64,000 bases of DNA from Desulfuromonadales bacterium (GTDB lineage: Bacteria > Desulfobacterota > Desulfuromonadia > Desulfuromonadales > Syntrophotaleaceae), in assembly GCA_013619105.1 (NCBI GenBank), contig JABXKU010000005.1:1-64000 (forward strand), in the 5' to 3' direction. The notes beneath the pieces were generated by a model. The model ran no database searches. It saw nothing but the letters and a program-made list of their open reading frames with translations, and was not told the DNA's origin. Shown here piece by piece: positions 16,118 to 24,632 of the stretch. Every line of letters starts with the position of its first letter. Position 1 is the first letter of the stretch. A program made the position numbers and the translations under genes.

Positions 16118-17179
16118 TTATCCTTTGGTACGGAAAGAAACAATGACCACAATAACGAACAGGACTGGGAACACGAACCGACTGAGGAGGTCGGTCTTCA
16201 ATGCCAGCGCTTCTTTGCCCTGGTACATCAGGGAGGAGGTCAGGATCACCTGGAGCAGGCAGAAAAAAACCAGGAAGGTGCTGCCTAGAATGAACTCATC
16301 GAGTCGTGTCATGTACGAGACTTTCGGAACCAGGTGATCGACCATGAAGCGATAAGCGATCAGGGTCAGCATTGAAGCCGTAGAAATGCTTATCTGGGTT
16401 CCAGCCTCCTTTGGGTTGATCCAGAAGACGCCCCAAGACATCAACACGATCAGCACCAATGGCATGATCACTTTATAGATGTAGTATCTTGAATCCCGCT
16501 TGGCAATGAAGTCAAATGCATAGCCAGATACTTGCAGTTCGCTGGTCAACACATATGGTAAAGGTCCTGTAGCGTAACTTTTGACGTCCCAGTCAGGGAG
16601 GCTGGTGACTTCTGAAATGCCAGCAGCTTGATTCATGCCTGCAGCAATGAGTTTATCATCTTGGATGAATTCAATGGCCTGGCCAACGGCTGATGTCCCG
16701 ATGAAATGTAGCCGGAAACGTTGCTCGTCAAAGGGAAAATCATGCAGTTGAAGTGGTTGTGAAAAACCCCCAACATATCTTTGCTTATAGACCACTGTTC
16801 CGTCGTTCTCAACCTGTACGATCTCGGGCAGTGTCTTTTGAACCCTGCCGACCTCATTGACGATCTGCAACCCGGGAGACCAGACATCGTCAAGATTGTA
16901 TGTCTGGAGCGATGATTCCTTGTGGGCTAGACGTTGGTCTTTCCAACGTAATCTGAGGAATACGTTGGCGCCGAAACTTTGTGCGGCCGAATCGATACTG
17001 TCGATGTCGATCAGCCAGACCCCAACCTTGACGACAATCGGGCCGGCCTGGTGATTCGGAGGTTCTGCGATCTGGCTTGGGTCTTTCTGCGCTGCCGGGA
17101 ACGCCTGGCCTATGCTGAGAAAACCTAAGGCAATAGAGATGGCGATGATTCGGCTGATTCGCAGGAGTGTAATTACCAT
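16118..17179 (-). CDS. Prokaryotic pentameric ligand-gated ion channel (Cys-loop receptor family)
   Basis: From the ATG at 17179 (GGGAG five bases upstream) the protein has 353 residues. A signal peptide precedes an extracellular beta-sandwich domain. This contains VKVGVWLIDIDSID, the WSPGLQIVNE block and the Pro-loop LHDFPFDEQRF that replaces the eukaryotic Cys-loop. Four membrane helices follow: M1 (IYKVIMPLVLIVLMSWG), pore-lining M2 (ISISTASMLTLIAYRF), M3 (ILGSTFLVFFCLLQVIL) and M4 (FVFPVLFVIVVIV). Layout and length match GLIC/ELIC-type channels. The Cys-loop disulfide is absent, as in other bacterial members. The ligand and ion selectivity cannot be read from the sequence. It is a single-gene unit. 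Confidence 0.9.
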   Translation of the reverse strand: MVITLLRISRIIAISIALGFLSIGQAFPAAQKDPSQIAEPPNHQAGPIVVKVGVWLIDIDSIDSAAQSFGANVFLRLRWKDQRLAHKESSLQTYNLDDVWSPGLQIVNEVGRVQKTLPEIVQVENDGTVVYKQRYVGGFSQPLQLHDFPFDEQRFRLHFIGTSAVGQAIEFIQDDKLIAAGMNQAAGISEVTSLPDWDVKSYATGPLPYVLTSELQVSGYAFDFIAKRDSRYYIYKVIMPLVLIVLMSWGVFWINPKEAGTQISISTASMLTLIAYRFMVDHLVPKVSYMTRLDEFILGSTFLVFFCLLQVILTSSLMYQGKEALALKTDLLSRFVFPVLFVIVVIVSFRTKG

Positions 17180-17446
17180 CGGGTCTCCCTTGTCATCTGA
17201 ATTCCTCCTGGGCCGAGGATTGTGCAAGCAATAGGATTTCAGGGCCTTATGCCCCCGTCCCTACTGAAATCTTAATGGAACTCGGGAAAATATCAATGCC
17301 TGGACCTTGCCACCTCCTCAGACAATCTACATTTCCATTCATCCTACCGTTCAGGCAATCAAGGAATGTCTAGAATATCGGGGGCGATTCAGAGACCATG
17401 TGTACATTTACAAACTCCTTGATAAACTGTTTTCATGGTTTGTCCC

Positions 17447-17485
17447 CACCAATCACCAATCACCAATCACCAATCACCAATCACC
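17447..17485 (+). repeat. Five-and-a-half copies of the 7-bp unit CACCAAT
   Basis: CACCAAT is repeated five times perfectly, followed by CACC, ending 21 bases before the ATG of the MipA-like gene and about 9 bases before its ribosome-binding site. Slippage would change the spacing of upstream elements by 7 bp steps. It is a candidate contingency locus or UTR spacer. Confidence 0.9.
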
Positions 17486-17506
17486 ACATCAAGCGAGGAG
17501 GAAGTT

Positions 17507-18340
17507 ATGTACAAGAGGAGGTGTGTGGCGGGAAGTGTGAGTTGTTGTTTTCTGCTGTTTATGTTGGCTGTGGTGCTGACGGCCCGGCCGTCTTTAGCCC
17601 AAGACATCGACGTGACCATGGCCGAGAGCGTCGGCATCCAGACCTCCATCTTCGGACTTGGGGTCGGCTACGCCCCTGACCATGAAGGCTCCAACGATTA
17701 CGAGGCGGTGCCGCTGATTCAGGCGCGTATCAACTGGCAGCAGGGATATTTTGTCTCCCTGCTGGGCAATACGTTAAGGGCCAATCTGGTGCCGAGTCGT
17801 AATTGGCATCTCGGTCCGGTGGCCCGTTACCGCATGGAACGGGACGATGTCGATGACGATCGGATCGACGACATGGAAGAAGTCGATGCCGCGGTTGAGT
17901 TGGGGATTTTCGGCGCTTACAGCGGCGAACACTGGCTGCTGCGATTGACCGCCCTCAAGGATGTCGCCGACGGCCACGATGGCTCCTTGGTGGAACTGGG
18001 CCTCGGCTACAAGATGCCAATGCAGGAGCGAGGTAATATGACCCTGTTCGCCACTTCCACCTATGCCGATTCGGATTACATGGATGCCTACTTCGGCATC
18101 GATGCTGCCGACGCAGCAGCCAGCGGTCTGTCCATCTACGACGCCGACAGTGGCTTCAAGGACCTCAGCGCCGGCCTGGCCTGGCAGTACAACTTCAACA
18201 GCAAATGGGGCATGCTGGCCTTTGCCAAATACACCCGACTGTTGGGTGACGCCGAAGACAGCCCGGTGGTGGATGACGCCGGCGATGCCAGCCAGACCCT
18301 AGCCGGGGTAATCTTCAATTACCGTTTTGGCAAAGAGTAG
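17507..18340 (+). CDS. MipA/OmpV-family outer-membrane protein
   Basis: The 277-residue protein starts at ATG 17507 behind GAGGAGGAAG. A signal peptide (LLFMLAVVLTARPSLAQ) is followed by an outer-membrane beta-barrel with the OmpV opening (IFGLGVGYAPDHEGSNDYEA), internal DDDRIDDMEE and ADSDYMDAYFGI blocks, and a barrel-type ending with a penultimate aromatic (FNYRFGKE). MipA/OmpV proteins are outer-membrane barrels, some of which scaffold murein-modifying enzymes. The frame is also open upstream through the 7-bp repeat, but that N-terminus would spoil the signal peptide. It is a stand-alone gene, possibly modulated by the repeat. Confidence 0.88.
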   Translation: MYKRRCVAGSVSCCFLLFMLAVVLTARPSLAQDIDVTMAESVGIQTSIFGLGVGYAPDHEGSNDYEAVPLIQARINWQQGYFVSLLGNTLRANLVPSRNWHLGPVARYRMERDDVDDDRIDDMEEVDAAVELGIFGAYSGEHWLLRLTALKDVADGHDGSLVELGLGYKMPMQERGNMTLFATSTYADSDYMDAYFGIDAADAAASGLSIYDADSGFKDLSAGLAWQYNFNSKWGMLAFAKYTRLLGDAEDSPVVDDAGDASQTLAGVIFNYRFGKE

Positions 18341-18399
18341 CCCGTTCGAGACGAAAACCCCTATGTTGGGGAATAATGACTGGCCTTGATGTCTAGTTA

Positions 18400-18431
18400 A
18401 GAAGGCGGGGACTTATTGTCTCCGCCTTCTG
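18400..18431 (+). terminator. Hairpin after the MipA-like gene
   Basis: AGAAGGCGGGGA and TCTCCGCCTTCT pair around CTTATTG, 60 bases after the stop. There is no clear T-tract, so it may be a 3'-end stabilising hairpin. Confidence 0.55.
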
Positions 18432-18520
18432 CGTAGCAAAATGGTTTGTTTATTATGGGGCCTTGCTATGAATACCTATTTTCCACGCCTTTTGGCGGCT
18501 GGTTTGAATGGGCAGTGGTA

Positions 18521-19472
18521 TCAGGCTTGCGAGCTTGCAAGCTTTTCGGACAGACCTCTTTTTATCCTGGCCAGATCATCGCTCTTTCGACCCTTCTCCT
18601 CCAGGCGACGTACTGCCGAGCTTAGTGTGCTCACATCCCGCGACAGCAAAACGCCAAGCTCGGTCAAGGTGGAAGAACTGGTCTCGACCACGGCCCAGGC
18701 CACAAAAGCACGAATCCGTGACAGTTTACGCTCCTGATCTGAAGCCTTCAGTCTTTCAATGTCGCAATCGAAGTAATCGGCTACACATTGCAACGTGGCG
18801 ATCAAATCAGGGCGCACCGTGGGGGCTTCCTGCACCTGGCGCAGCACGTCAGACAGAAAATTATCCTCCCCGCATATCCGTGGGTCCAGGTTGCCTATGC
18901 CGTGGAACTCGCATCGATGCCCCTTGCCCATCTCCCCCGAAACGAAATCGGCAAACAACCTTCGGGCCGTGGACGTTTTTCGAGACAGTTGGCCAAGTAC
19001 CAGATCACAACTCAGCCAGGGTAAGGTTTCAGTCCCCATATAGGCCCGATGGCTACTCCAGCGATACTCCCCCGCTTCGGCAGTCATGCCTGCGCGAACG
19101 GGATTCAGATGCAGGTAGGCCACCAACTGAAGCAGATAGGCATCCTCTTCAACGAGGATCGCTTTGTAACGTCCCTGAAACAGGTGACCGGTCATTTTGG
19201 TGCCGCCAATTCACCCACCGCGTGTAGCGAGAAGAAAGGTTCTGCATGACCTTTGACAGCGCCACCTCGCCAACCTGAAGTGCAAGATGGATGTGATTGT
19301 CCATCAGGCAATAAGCATAGACGCGACAACCGAACCGTTCTACGTTCTCCTGCAGCAGCAGGAAAAAACGATACCGGTCCTGGTCATCGGCAAAAATATC
19401 GCAGCCACCGTTGCCACGAAGCATGACATGGTAAAGGGCGCCTGGATAATGGATTCGAGGTTTACGTGGCAT
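18521..19472 (-). pseudogene. REP-associated tyrosine transposase (RAYT) with DnaA-like C-terminal domain, frameshifted
   Basis: The N-terminal frame (19472 to about 19197) starts MPRKPRIHYPGALYHVMLRG and includes the HxH-type motif YCLMDNHIHLAL of Y1 transposases. The second frame resumes at GHLFQGRYKAILVEEDAYLL, with the conserved YLHLNPVRAGM and WSSHRAYMG blocks. It ends in a region like the DnaA C-terminal helix-turn-helix (LSRDVSTLSSAVRRLEEKGR). A one-base disruption near 19197 separates the two halves, which otherwise align end to end. It is a recent pseudogene or a sequencing error. RAYTs mobilise REP palindromes, and an inverted repeat lies just upstream. Confidence 0.85.
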
Positions 19473-19603
19473 GAGATAAGGATAGCATCAACTTACCATC
19501 TTCCAAGCCTGACACCATTGCTCTTCCGTTTCTGTTGGGCGATTAGATGGCGCCATAAACAAACGACTTGAACCGTTCGACCTTGTTCAGTAAAGTCTTG
19601 ATC

Positions 19604-19677
19604 AGCATTGCCTTCCCTCTGTCTGATGTGGATAGTTTTGGGGAAAACCATCTTACTCAGCCATGGAAGGCAATGCT
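19604..19677. repeat. 13-bp perfect inverted repeat upstream of the RAYT gene
   Basis: AGCATTGCCTTCC (19604-19616) and GGAAGGCAATGCT (19665-19677) are exact inverse complements separated by 48 bases, 130 bp upstream of the RAYT start. This resembles the flanking REP/BIME structures on which RAYTs act, but no further copies of this 13-mer are apparent in the window. Confidence 0.7.
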
Positions 19678-19733
19678 CTATTTTTTACCGCCCCTTATCC
19701 ACAGATTCTGCGGAAGAGGCTGTAACGATACGC

Positions 19734-21608
19734 TCAATCCTTTTCAAAGGCCTCTAGATTCTCAAGCAATACCCGCCGCACCTCATCAATAGCCAGCGGG
19801 TTCAACTGGCTGGAATGCCCACTGTCAACTACAAGTTCAGATACCATATCAGCCAGGTGGGCACTGCTGTATTCAACGACCCCATCATTGCCGAGTTTCG
19901 GATCACCATCAGTTTTGACCGCGATAATCGAATGACCCCGCACTCCGGTTGCCAACGGAATTTCCGCTAAAGCGATTAGAAGAGGGTTCTTCGGCGACAT
20001 GCCATCGGCACTGGTGAAGAAGCTCTTTTTCCCTCCCAATAATTTTTTTACGTCATCGGTCAAATACTCATAATAATAAAGTGAATTCTGAATCATAGTT
20101 GCCGGCATAGTGACCAGCCAGCGGATAAGATTTCGGTTCCAAGTTTTGCTTCGAAAGCTCCCTCGATGTGGGGTGCTGAGGAAGATGACCTCTTTCACGA
20201 AGGGAAGTGGCTTGAATACAAGTAAATTACGTACTTTGGCCTTGCCTTCTTCGTGCATCTGCAGCGCATCAAGATCCTTTCCAGTTAATGCACGAATCAA
20301 TTTATCGCCTGTATCTACCACCGTAAACTTAGTCAACAGGCCGCCCTGGCTGTGACCAACCACCACCATCTGCTGCAGAGCCGGATCTTCGCTTTGCGGA
20401 TCGAGGGTGCACACCTTGTCACGCAGCGCGTCTCGCAACTCACCAGCAGAATTAACAACTGCCTTATTACTTGTGTAGACGAAATACCAGAATTGGTAAT
20501 TCTCTCTGACCCGCGGGTCGAACCGGAGCGTGTTGATCATCTCAGCCCACCAAACCGGATTGCTGGCGGTGCCATGGACGAAGACGACCGGGATCTTGCC
20601 GGTGCGATAAGGTTCCATCATGTACAGTCCATCAGGAATTCTACTGCTCTTTCTACCCAGGAAAGTCATCAATCCGAGATCAAACAAATCGGAGCCTTCA
20701 AGCCCGTAGGCTAGAGGTGTAGTAAGGTCGCTCTCTATCGGTATCTCAAAGCCATTTTTCGTAGTTGTGCTAGCGGCATCCTGCGTCGAGTAAAGCTCTA
20801 AAACAGCTCGGGCCGTACCGTCGTTAAAGTCTGTCAGATCCCCCTGAACTCTTAGAATGGCGGACGCGGCCACCGGCATGCTAGAAGCCCGCTTGCCGTT
20901 GTTTTTCAAGATGGTAATCAGAGGAAGACCGATACCCGATATCCGGTTACGCACGGATACGCCTCGAACCGAATACTGGTCAGCTGGCAGGAATTTCTCC
21001 ACCGTTTCAATTTCCCAGGTGAGCTGAGTGGTGTCTAGAGTAATGGAAATACTGCCAAACGGAAGTTTTCGCTCAGCAGTTTTCAAGACCAGGCCCTCAG
21101 CATCACCGGTAGCAAAAGCTTGCCACAGTCCAAAGTTGTACATATCGACAGCGGTGCGGGCACGGTGGTCGAATATATTCAAACGCTGGCTGACATGCTG
21201 CTCTTTGATAAAGTAGAAAGAATAAAGTGCCGAAAGCAGATAATAGTCGGGTGCTAAGCTTTGATCATTCTTTTGGGAACTGTCACCCAGTTGGGAGCCG
21301 TAAAGGTAGGTCGCCTCGGCCAGTGCGTAGAGGATATCTCCTCGATCATCATGGAGAGCTTTTTCATGGAGATCCGCTATGGTTGCCGCTGGATCTTTCT
21401 TAAATTGTTTCAGCAGGTTGTAGCGGTTAAGCACGAACTTAGAGCTATCACTGAGCACTGCAGAATTCAACGGGTTAGTATAGGTATTGATATATGCTTC
21501 ACGGGGAGAGATCTTGTCGACCCCGACCGGTGTTGCACAACCGGAAAGGAAGCAAAGGCCAAGCAGAAATGCGGCACTTATGCTAAGAACCGTCATTCGT
21601 GGCAGCAT
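19734..21608 (-). CDS. Alpha/beta-hydrolase (lipase-like) outer-membrane lipoprotein
   Basis: The 624-residue protein has a lipoprotein signal with lipobox LSGC (Cys near 24), a helical N-terminal region of about 300 residues and an alpha/beta-hydrolase domain. The domain shows the oxyanion segment IPVVFVHGTASNPVWWAEM (about 353) and the nucleophile elbow VVGHSQGGLL (about 418). A catalytic histidine candidate lies in DSGHSSQLNP near the C-terminus. Esterase or lipase activity on an envelope-associated substrate is likely, but the substrate is unknown. The start codon overlaps the stop of the DUF4105 gene by one base (TAATG), so the two are translationally coupled. Confidence 0.82.
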   Translation of the reverse strand: MLPRMTVLSISAAFLLGLCFLSGCATPVGVDKISPREAYINTYTNPLNSAVLSDSSKFVLNRYNLLKQFKKDPAATIADLHEKALHDDRGDILYALAEATYLYGSQLGDSSQKNDQSLAPDYYLLSALYSFYFIKEQHVSQRLNIFDHRARTAVDMYNFGLWQAFATGDAEGLVLKTAERKLPFGSISITLDTTQLTWEIETVEKFLPADQYSVRGVSVRNRISGIGLPLITILKNNGKRASSMPVAASAILRVQGDLTDFNDGTARAVLELYSTQDAASTTTKNGFEIPIESDLTTPLAYGLEGSDLFDLGLMTFLGRKSSRIPDGLYMMEPYRTGKIPVVFVHGTASNPVWWAEMINTLRFDPRVRENYQFWYFVYTSNKAVVNSAGELRDALRDKVCTLDPQSEDPALQQMVVVGHSQGGLLTKFTVVDTGDKLIRALTGKDLDALQMHEEGKAKVRNLLVFKPLPFVKEVIFLSTPHRGSFRSKTWNRNLIRWLVTMPATMIQNSLYYYEYLTDDVKKLLGGKKSFFTSADGMSPKNPLLIALAEIPLATGVRGHSIIAVKTDGDPKLGNDGVVEYSSAHLADMVSELVVDSGHSSQLNPLAIDEVRRVLLENLEAFEKD

Positions 21609-22618
21609 TATTTCATTTCCTTTACAAGGAGGCCTACCCGAATCAACCGTGAGAACGCTGGATTCTGGTCAGCCGCTTGAGCTTTTTGGTTGATATAACT
21701 CCTCTGTTTCAGTTCTGCGAACGGCAATGACGTATAAATACTATTCCTCTCATAAAGCATCTCGTCAATGTAGCCGTTCACTATCAACCGCCAGTCAAGC
21801 CGTGCATCAGGATTGTAGGGCATAGTATGCTGCCGGATACTGGTGGTGCAGTTACCCGTCAGAGCGTTATACCACTGGGGTCTCTCTTTAAGCCGGTTGA
21901 CCTCATTCAAATAACTTAGAAACACCTTGCGAGCAACTTCATGGCTGGCATTCAGCCGGAAGAGGTAAACTTCCTCTCCCTTGCCATTTTCACGGTAGTT
22001 TGTCCGCAGACGAACCAAATCACGTTCATCGGCCACGACATAAATAACCTCGTACTGGCGGAAGAATCCCTTGATGGTGGAATAATCTTCCCCCTTTTCC
22101 TTGCGGGTCTCAATGGAGAAACAGACATTCCCTTGTCCCTCGAAGTTAAAGCTCATCATAGTGTGGGCTATTTTCGGAGACCCCCAATAGACCAGAAATA
22201 AATCGACGCCTTTCAACTTAGACAGATCAAATGTTTTGTCGTAGTGGTGAACAATGAAGTCGGTGTCAGTTCGATAATCGTTATTGCGGATATTGTGAAC
22301 CGTAACCTTGTCTCCTACAATATCTGCCCATGCAAGAGTGGCCAGATCGTCTTGCCAGTTACGGTTATTATTCGGCGGCATTAACAGCCACCATGTGAGA
22401 ACCAGAGCAAAAACGATCAGAAAACCCAGTCGATTCCTCCGCCTGCTGTACTTGCCAACAAGAACAAATAGGCTACCAATTGCGAAAAAACCAGCTGCCC
22501 ATGGTCTGATCATATCAGGCAGATTTGAATAGAAAATTGCAACGGTAGCCCATCCCGCCAACGCCAGCAGGAAACAACGGAAACACACCCTTCCTAAGCC
22601 AAGCAACAAATATTTCAT
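21608..22618 (-). CDS. DUF4105 (Lnb-type) membrane protein
   Basis: From the ATG at 22618 the protein has 336 residues: three N-terminal membrane segments (about 5-25, 32-50 and 60-78), then a periplasmic DUF4105 domain. Conserved family residues are visible: a histidine in SPKIAHTMMSFNFEG and a cysteine in LTGNCTTSIRQH, consistent with a papain-like thiol centre. Proteins with this domain include lipoprotein N-acyltransferases of the Lnb type. Whether this one acylates lipoproteins is inference. A TTG further upstream could extend the frame but would overlap the DUF502 remnant. The coupled downstream gene encodes a lipase-like lipoprotein, which hints at a shared lipid or lipoprotein role. 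Confidence 0.75.
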   Translation of the reverse strand: MKYLLLGLGRVCFRCFLLALAGWATVAIFYSNLPDMIRPWAAGFFAIGSLFVLVGKYSRRRNRLGFLIVFALVLTWWLLMPPNNNRNWQDDLATLAWADIVGDKVTVHNIRNNDYRTDTDFIVHHYDKTFDLSKLKGVDLFLVYWGSPKIAHTMMSFNFEGQGNVCFSIETRKEKGEDYSTIKGFFRQYEVIYVVADERDLVRLRTNYRENGKGEEVYLFRLNASHEVARKVFLSYLNEVNRLKERPQWYNALTGNCTTSIRQHTMPYNPDARLDWRLIVNGYIDEMLYERNSIYTSLPFAELKQRSYINQKAQAADQNPAFSRLIRVGLLVKEMK

Positions 22619-22637
22619 AACTACACTCGGTTTCCTT

Positions 22638-23227
22638 TTACAATTTCCCAGCAACAAGAGAGCCAGTACCTTCGCCTAGTTTTTGCAAACATTTCACTGC
22701 CGAAGTTGTTGCTTCGTCAAGGAGTGAAATACGTTGTTCCTCAATAATAAATACATCACCGGACCAGGGTCTCGGCGAATCAGGCACATTAATAACGACT
22801 TTTCCACCAGGAATCCGCTCAACGAGAAAAGCGATTTGCCAGTAGTCATCGAATCGCACAAGAACGGAGTGATACTGCTCGGTCGGAGAATCCCCGGCAA
22901 ACTCGTCTTCCAGGTTTTCATGAAAGAATATCCAGGGAGATGGGATAAAAGAGTCGTTTCCAGCCAGTTCACCATATTCCTTGCCTTCGTCGTCTTAGCA
23001 AAAAGGCCAAAGATCAAACAAAGCAAAATGAGCAGAAGAGTTGCAAACAGCCAAGGGGTTTCAAGGCCAATGACAGAATTAATCGGCAGCCATTCTGAGA
23101 CAGGCGACATGATCTTTTTCAATAGTTCATGTGCTTTGCTCAGCAGGATAAACAGGAGTAAAAACGGCACCATAAATAGTGCGCTACCGACTATCAACAT
23201 CCTTAATTTGTAGAGTGGTCTTTTCAT
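22638..23227 (-). pseudogene. DUF502-family membrane protein, frameshifted
   Basis: The first frame, from ATG 23227 (GAGGG upstream), encodes two membrane helices (MLIVGSALFMVPFLLLFILL and LFATLLLILLCLIFGLFA) and the LLSHLPGYSF turn typical of DUF502 proteins. Near 22918 the homologous reading moves to another frame: LEDEFAGDSPTEQYHSVLVR, then FDDYWQIAFLVERIPGGKVV and NVPDSPRPWSGDVF, the DUF502 C-terminal half, ending at 22638. A single-base frameshift, real or a sequencing error, therefore splits the gene. DUF502 proteins are inner-membrane proteins of unknown function. Confidence 0.65.
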
Positions 23228-23468
23228 CAGCAGAACCCTCACACGTTGTTGCAGCATTCATCCATAAACAAACACTGAATCTCCTGCGCTTCACTGCGGG
23301 GATAAAAGCGTCAATTGAAACTGAAACCACACGCCGATCAACTCCAGTGAGCTTAACAAACTGCCCAGACCTCACACTATCAATTGGAGTTTTAATGGTG
23401 CCGTCAATTATCACAGGGTCGTTTCCTGCCCTGCGTTGCCAAGCCAGGGTCGTAGATACCCTCCCCAT
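23184..23468 (-). CDS. Hypothetical 94-residue protein overlapping the DUF502 gene
   Basis: The frame starts MGRVSTTLAWQRRAGNDPVI behind a weak GGGAA and overlaps the start of the DUF502 gene by 44 bases. The middle (VIIDGTIKTPIDSVRSGQFV) looks like a small beta-barrel segment and is reminiscent of GIDE-like domains, but I cannot assign it. The C-terminus is basic. It might be a broken larger gene given the neighbouring frameshift. Confidence 0.35.
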   Translation of the reverse strand: MGRVSTTLAWQRRAGNDPVIIDGTIKTPIDSVRSGQFVKLTGVDRRVVSVSIDAFIPAVKRRRFSVCLWMNAATTCEGSADEKTTLQIKDVDSR

Positions 23469-23603
23469 AAAAATAGGATTCCCTTAACATTTCTCACAAC
23501 TTTTTCCTTTTTCTCTGGATGTCCATTCGCTGTAGATTCCAGGTATCACATCCTTATCTACACATAAAGACACTAGAACAGCACCCGCATGAAAAGTCTG
23601 GGC

Positions 23604-24401
23604 TCATTTTGGGAACAAAAACGTTAACTGCAACCGATAGCCCCAACCTTCGGGACCATTTTCAGGGGAATCTGCCCAATAACGAACCCCACCTCCAACT
23701 TGAATAATTTGAGAGCCGACTTTCAACATCTGATTAACGGTCAGGTTAACTGGCACTGTCCACTGATTAGATTCCCAATCATAAGTTGATTCAGTGTTGA
23801 GGCCTAGAGTGGTTTTGGTTTTGGTGATATAGCTTACAAACGGCTGCATAAAGCTGGCACTGATATCCGGTCTATCATCCTCGCCAGCGAACGACTCTAT
23901 ATGGTTTACAAGCAGCCCAAAGGTCCAGGGCCCCTCCTGTTTTAACAGAACCGCTGTTGGACCACCCCCCCACTTCTCTCCTCCCAGAGCATCATCTGAT
24001 GCTGTCGGCAGCAAAACTACCGGCCCAAGGCCCCAAATCAATCCCCCTGCTGTCGGTTTCTTTGGTGAGAAGAACAGGCTCTGGACAATATCGCCTAAAC
24101 CGGACTCACCCATTCCAACAACCGGCGCATCGTCCTGATCAATAACCGGAATTATTGTTCGTGAAATCAGGTTCCATTCCGAATTCAATGAAAAAGGAAT
24201 AACCGGTTGAACATTAATGCGCCAAACAGATCCCTTTTCATTCGGTCCAATATTTTCGTCATAATTTGCCTGAATTGGAACGCTGATCAATGAAGCGACG
24301 GGGTTAGACAACTTCTTTGCCAACTCTTCTTCATTCTGCGCATAAAGTGTTGTATGCAAACTCAAAATCAATATTAAACTCAACAAAACACGTATTAACA
24401 T
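23604..24401 (-). CDS. Outer-membrane transporter-like beta-barrel protein
   Basis: The 265-residue protein has a signal peptide (MLIRVLLSLILILSLHTTLY, cleavage after YAQ) and alternating amphipathic strands with an ending LQLTFLFPK typical of outer-membrane barrels. Blocks such as NPVASLISVPIQANYD, GLGDIVQSLFFSP and LPTASDDALGGEKWG match the broad family annotated as transporters related to MetA-pathway phenol-degradation proteins. Substrate is unknown. It lies in the same direction as the downstream envelope genes but is separated by 135 bp. Confidence 0.75.
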   Translation of the reverse strand: MLIRVLLSLILILSLHTTLYAQNEEELAKKLSNPVASLISVPIQANYDENIGPNEKGSVWRINVQPVIPFSLNSEWNLISRTIIPVIDQDDAPVVGMGESGLGDIVQSLFFSPKKPTAGGLIWGLGPVVLLPTASDDALGGEKWGGGPTAVLLKQEGPWTFGLLVNHIESFAGEDDRPDISASFMQPFVSYITKTKTTLGLNTESTYDWESNQWTVPVNLTVNQMLKVGSQIIQVGGGVRYWADSPENGPEGWGYRLQLTFLFPK

Positions 24402-24570
24402 GACATGCCTTTAGGCTTAGGATTGGCGGATTAAATTTAGATTTTGGCTAATAGCCTTTCAAGGGAACATCTTGTTGTACAGAATTCATTTGTGCCCTTT
24501 TCTTCTTATTCAAACTTCACCGACTCGCATTTACTTTCCTATCTCTTTATTTCACCTTATAAAAATTATC

Positions 24571-24612
24571 AAAAAACACCCCAGAATCAAGTTGATACTG
24601 GGGTGTTTTAAT
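24571..24612 (-). terminator. Rho-independent terminator of the 24.6-25.4 kb barrel gene
   Basis: AAAACACCCCAG (24573-24584) pairs perfectly with CTGGGGTGTTTT (24598-24609), with A/T tracts on both sides. It lies 20 bases past the stop codon. Confidence 0.9.
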
Positions 24613-24632
24613 CAGCGACTGAACGTTCCTGA

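Noticed and set aside
17447-17485. Iteron-type replication origin
   Set aside because: The 7-bp units are contiguous, lack DnaA-box or AT-rich features, and no replication gene adjoins; the leader position fits an expression repeat better.
17435-17506. Upstream start for the MipA-like protein through the 7-bp repeat
   Set aside because: It lacks a ribosome-binding site and would add a repeat-encoded leader in front of a good signal peptide; GAGGAGG precedes the ATG at 17507.
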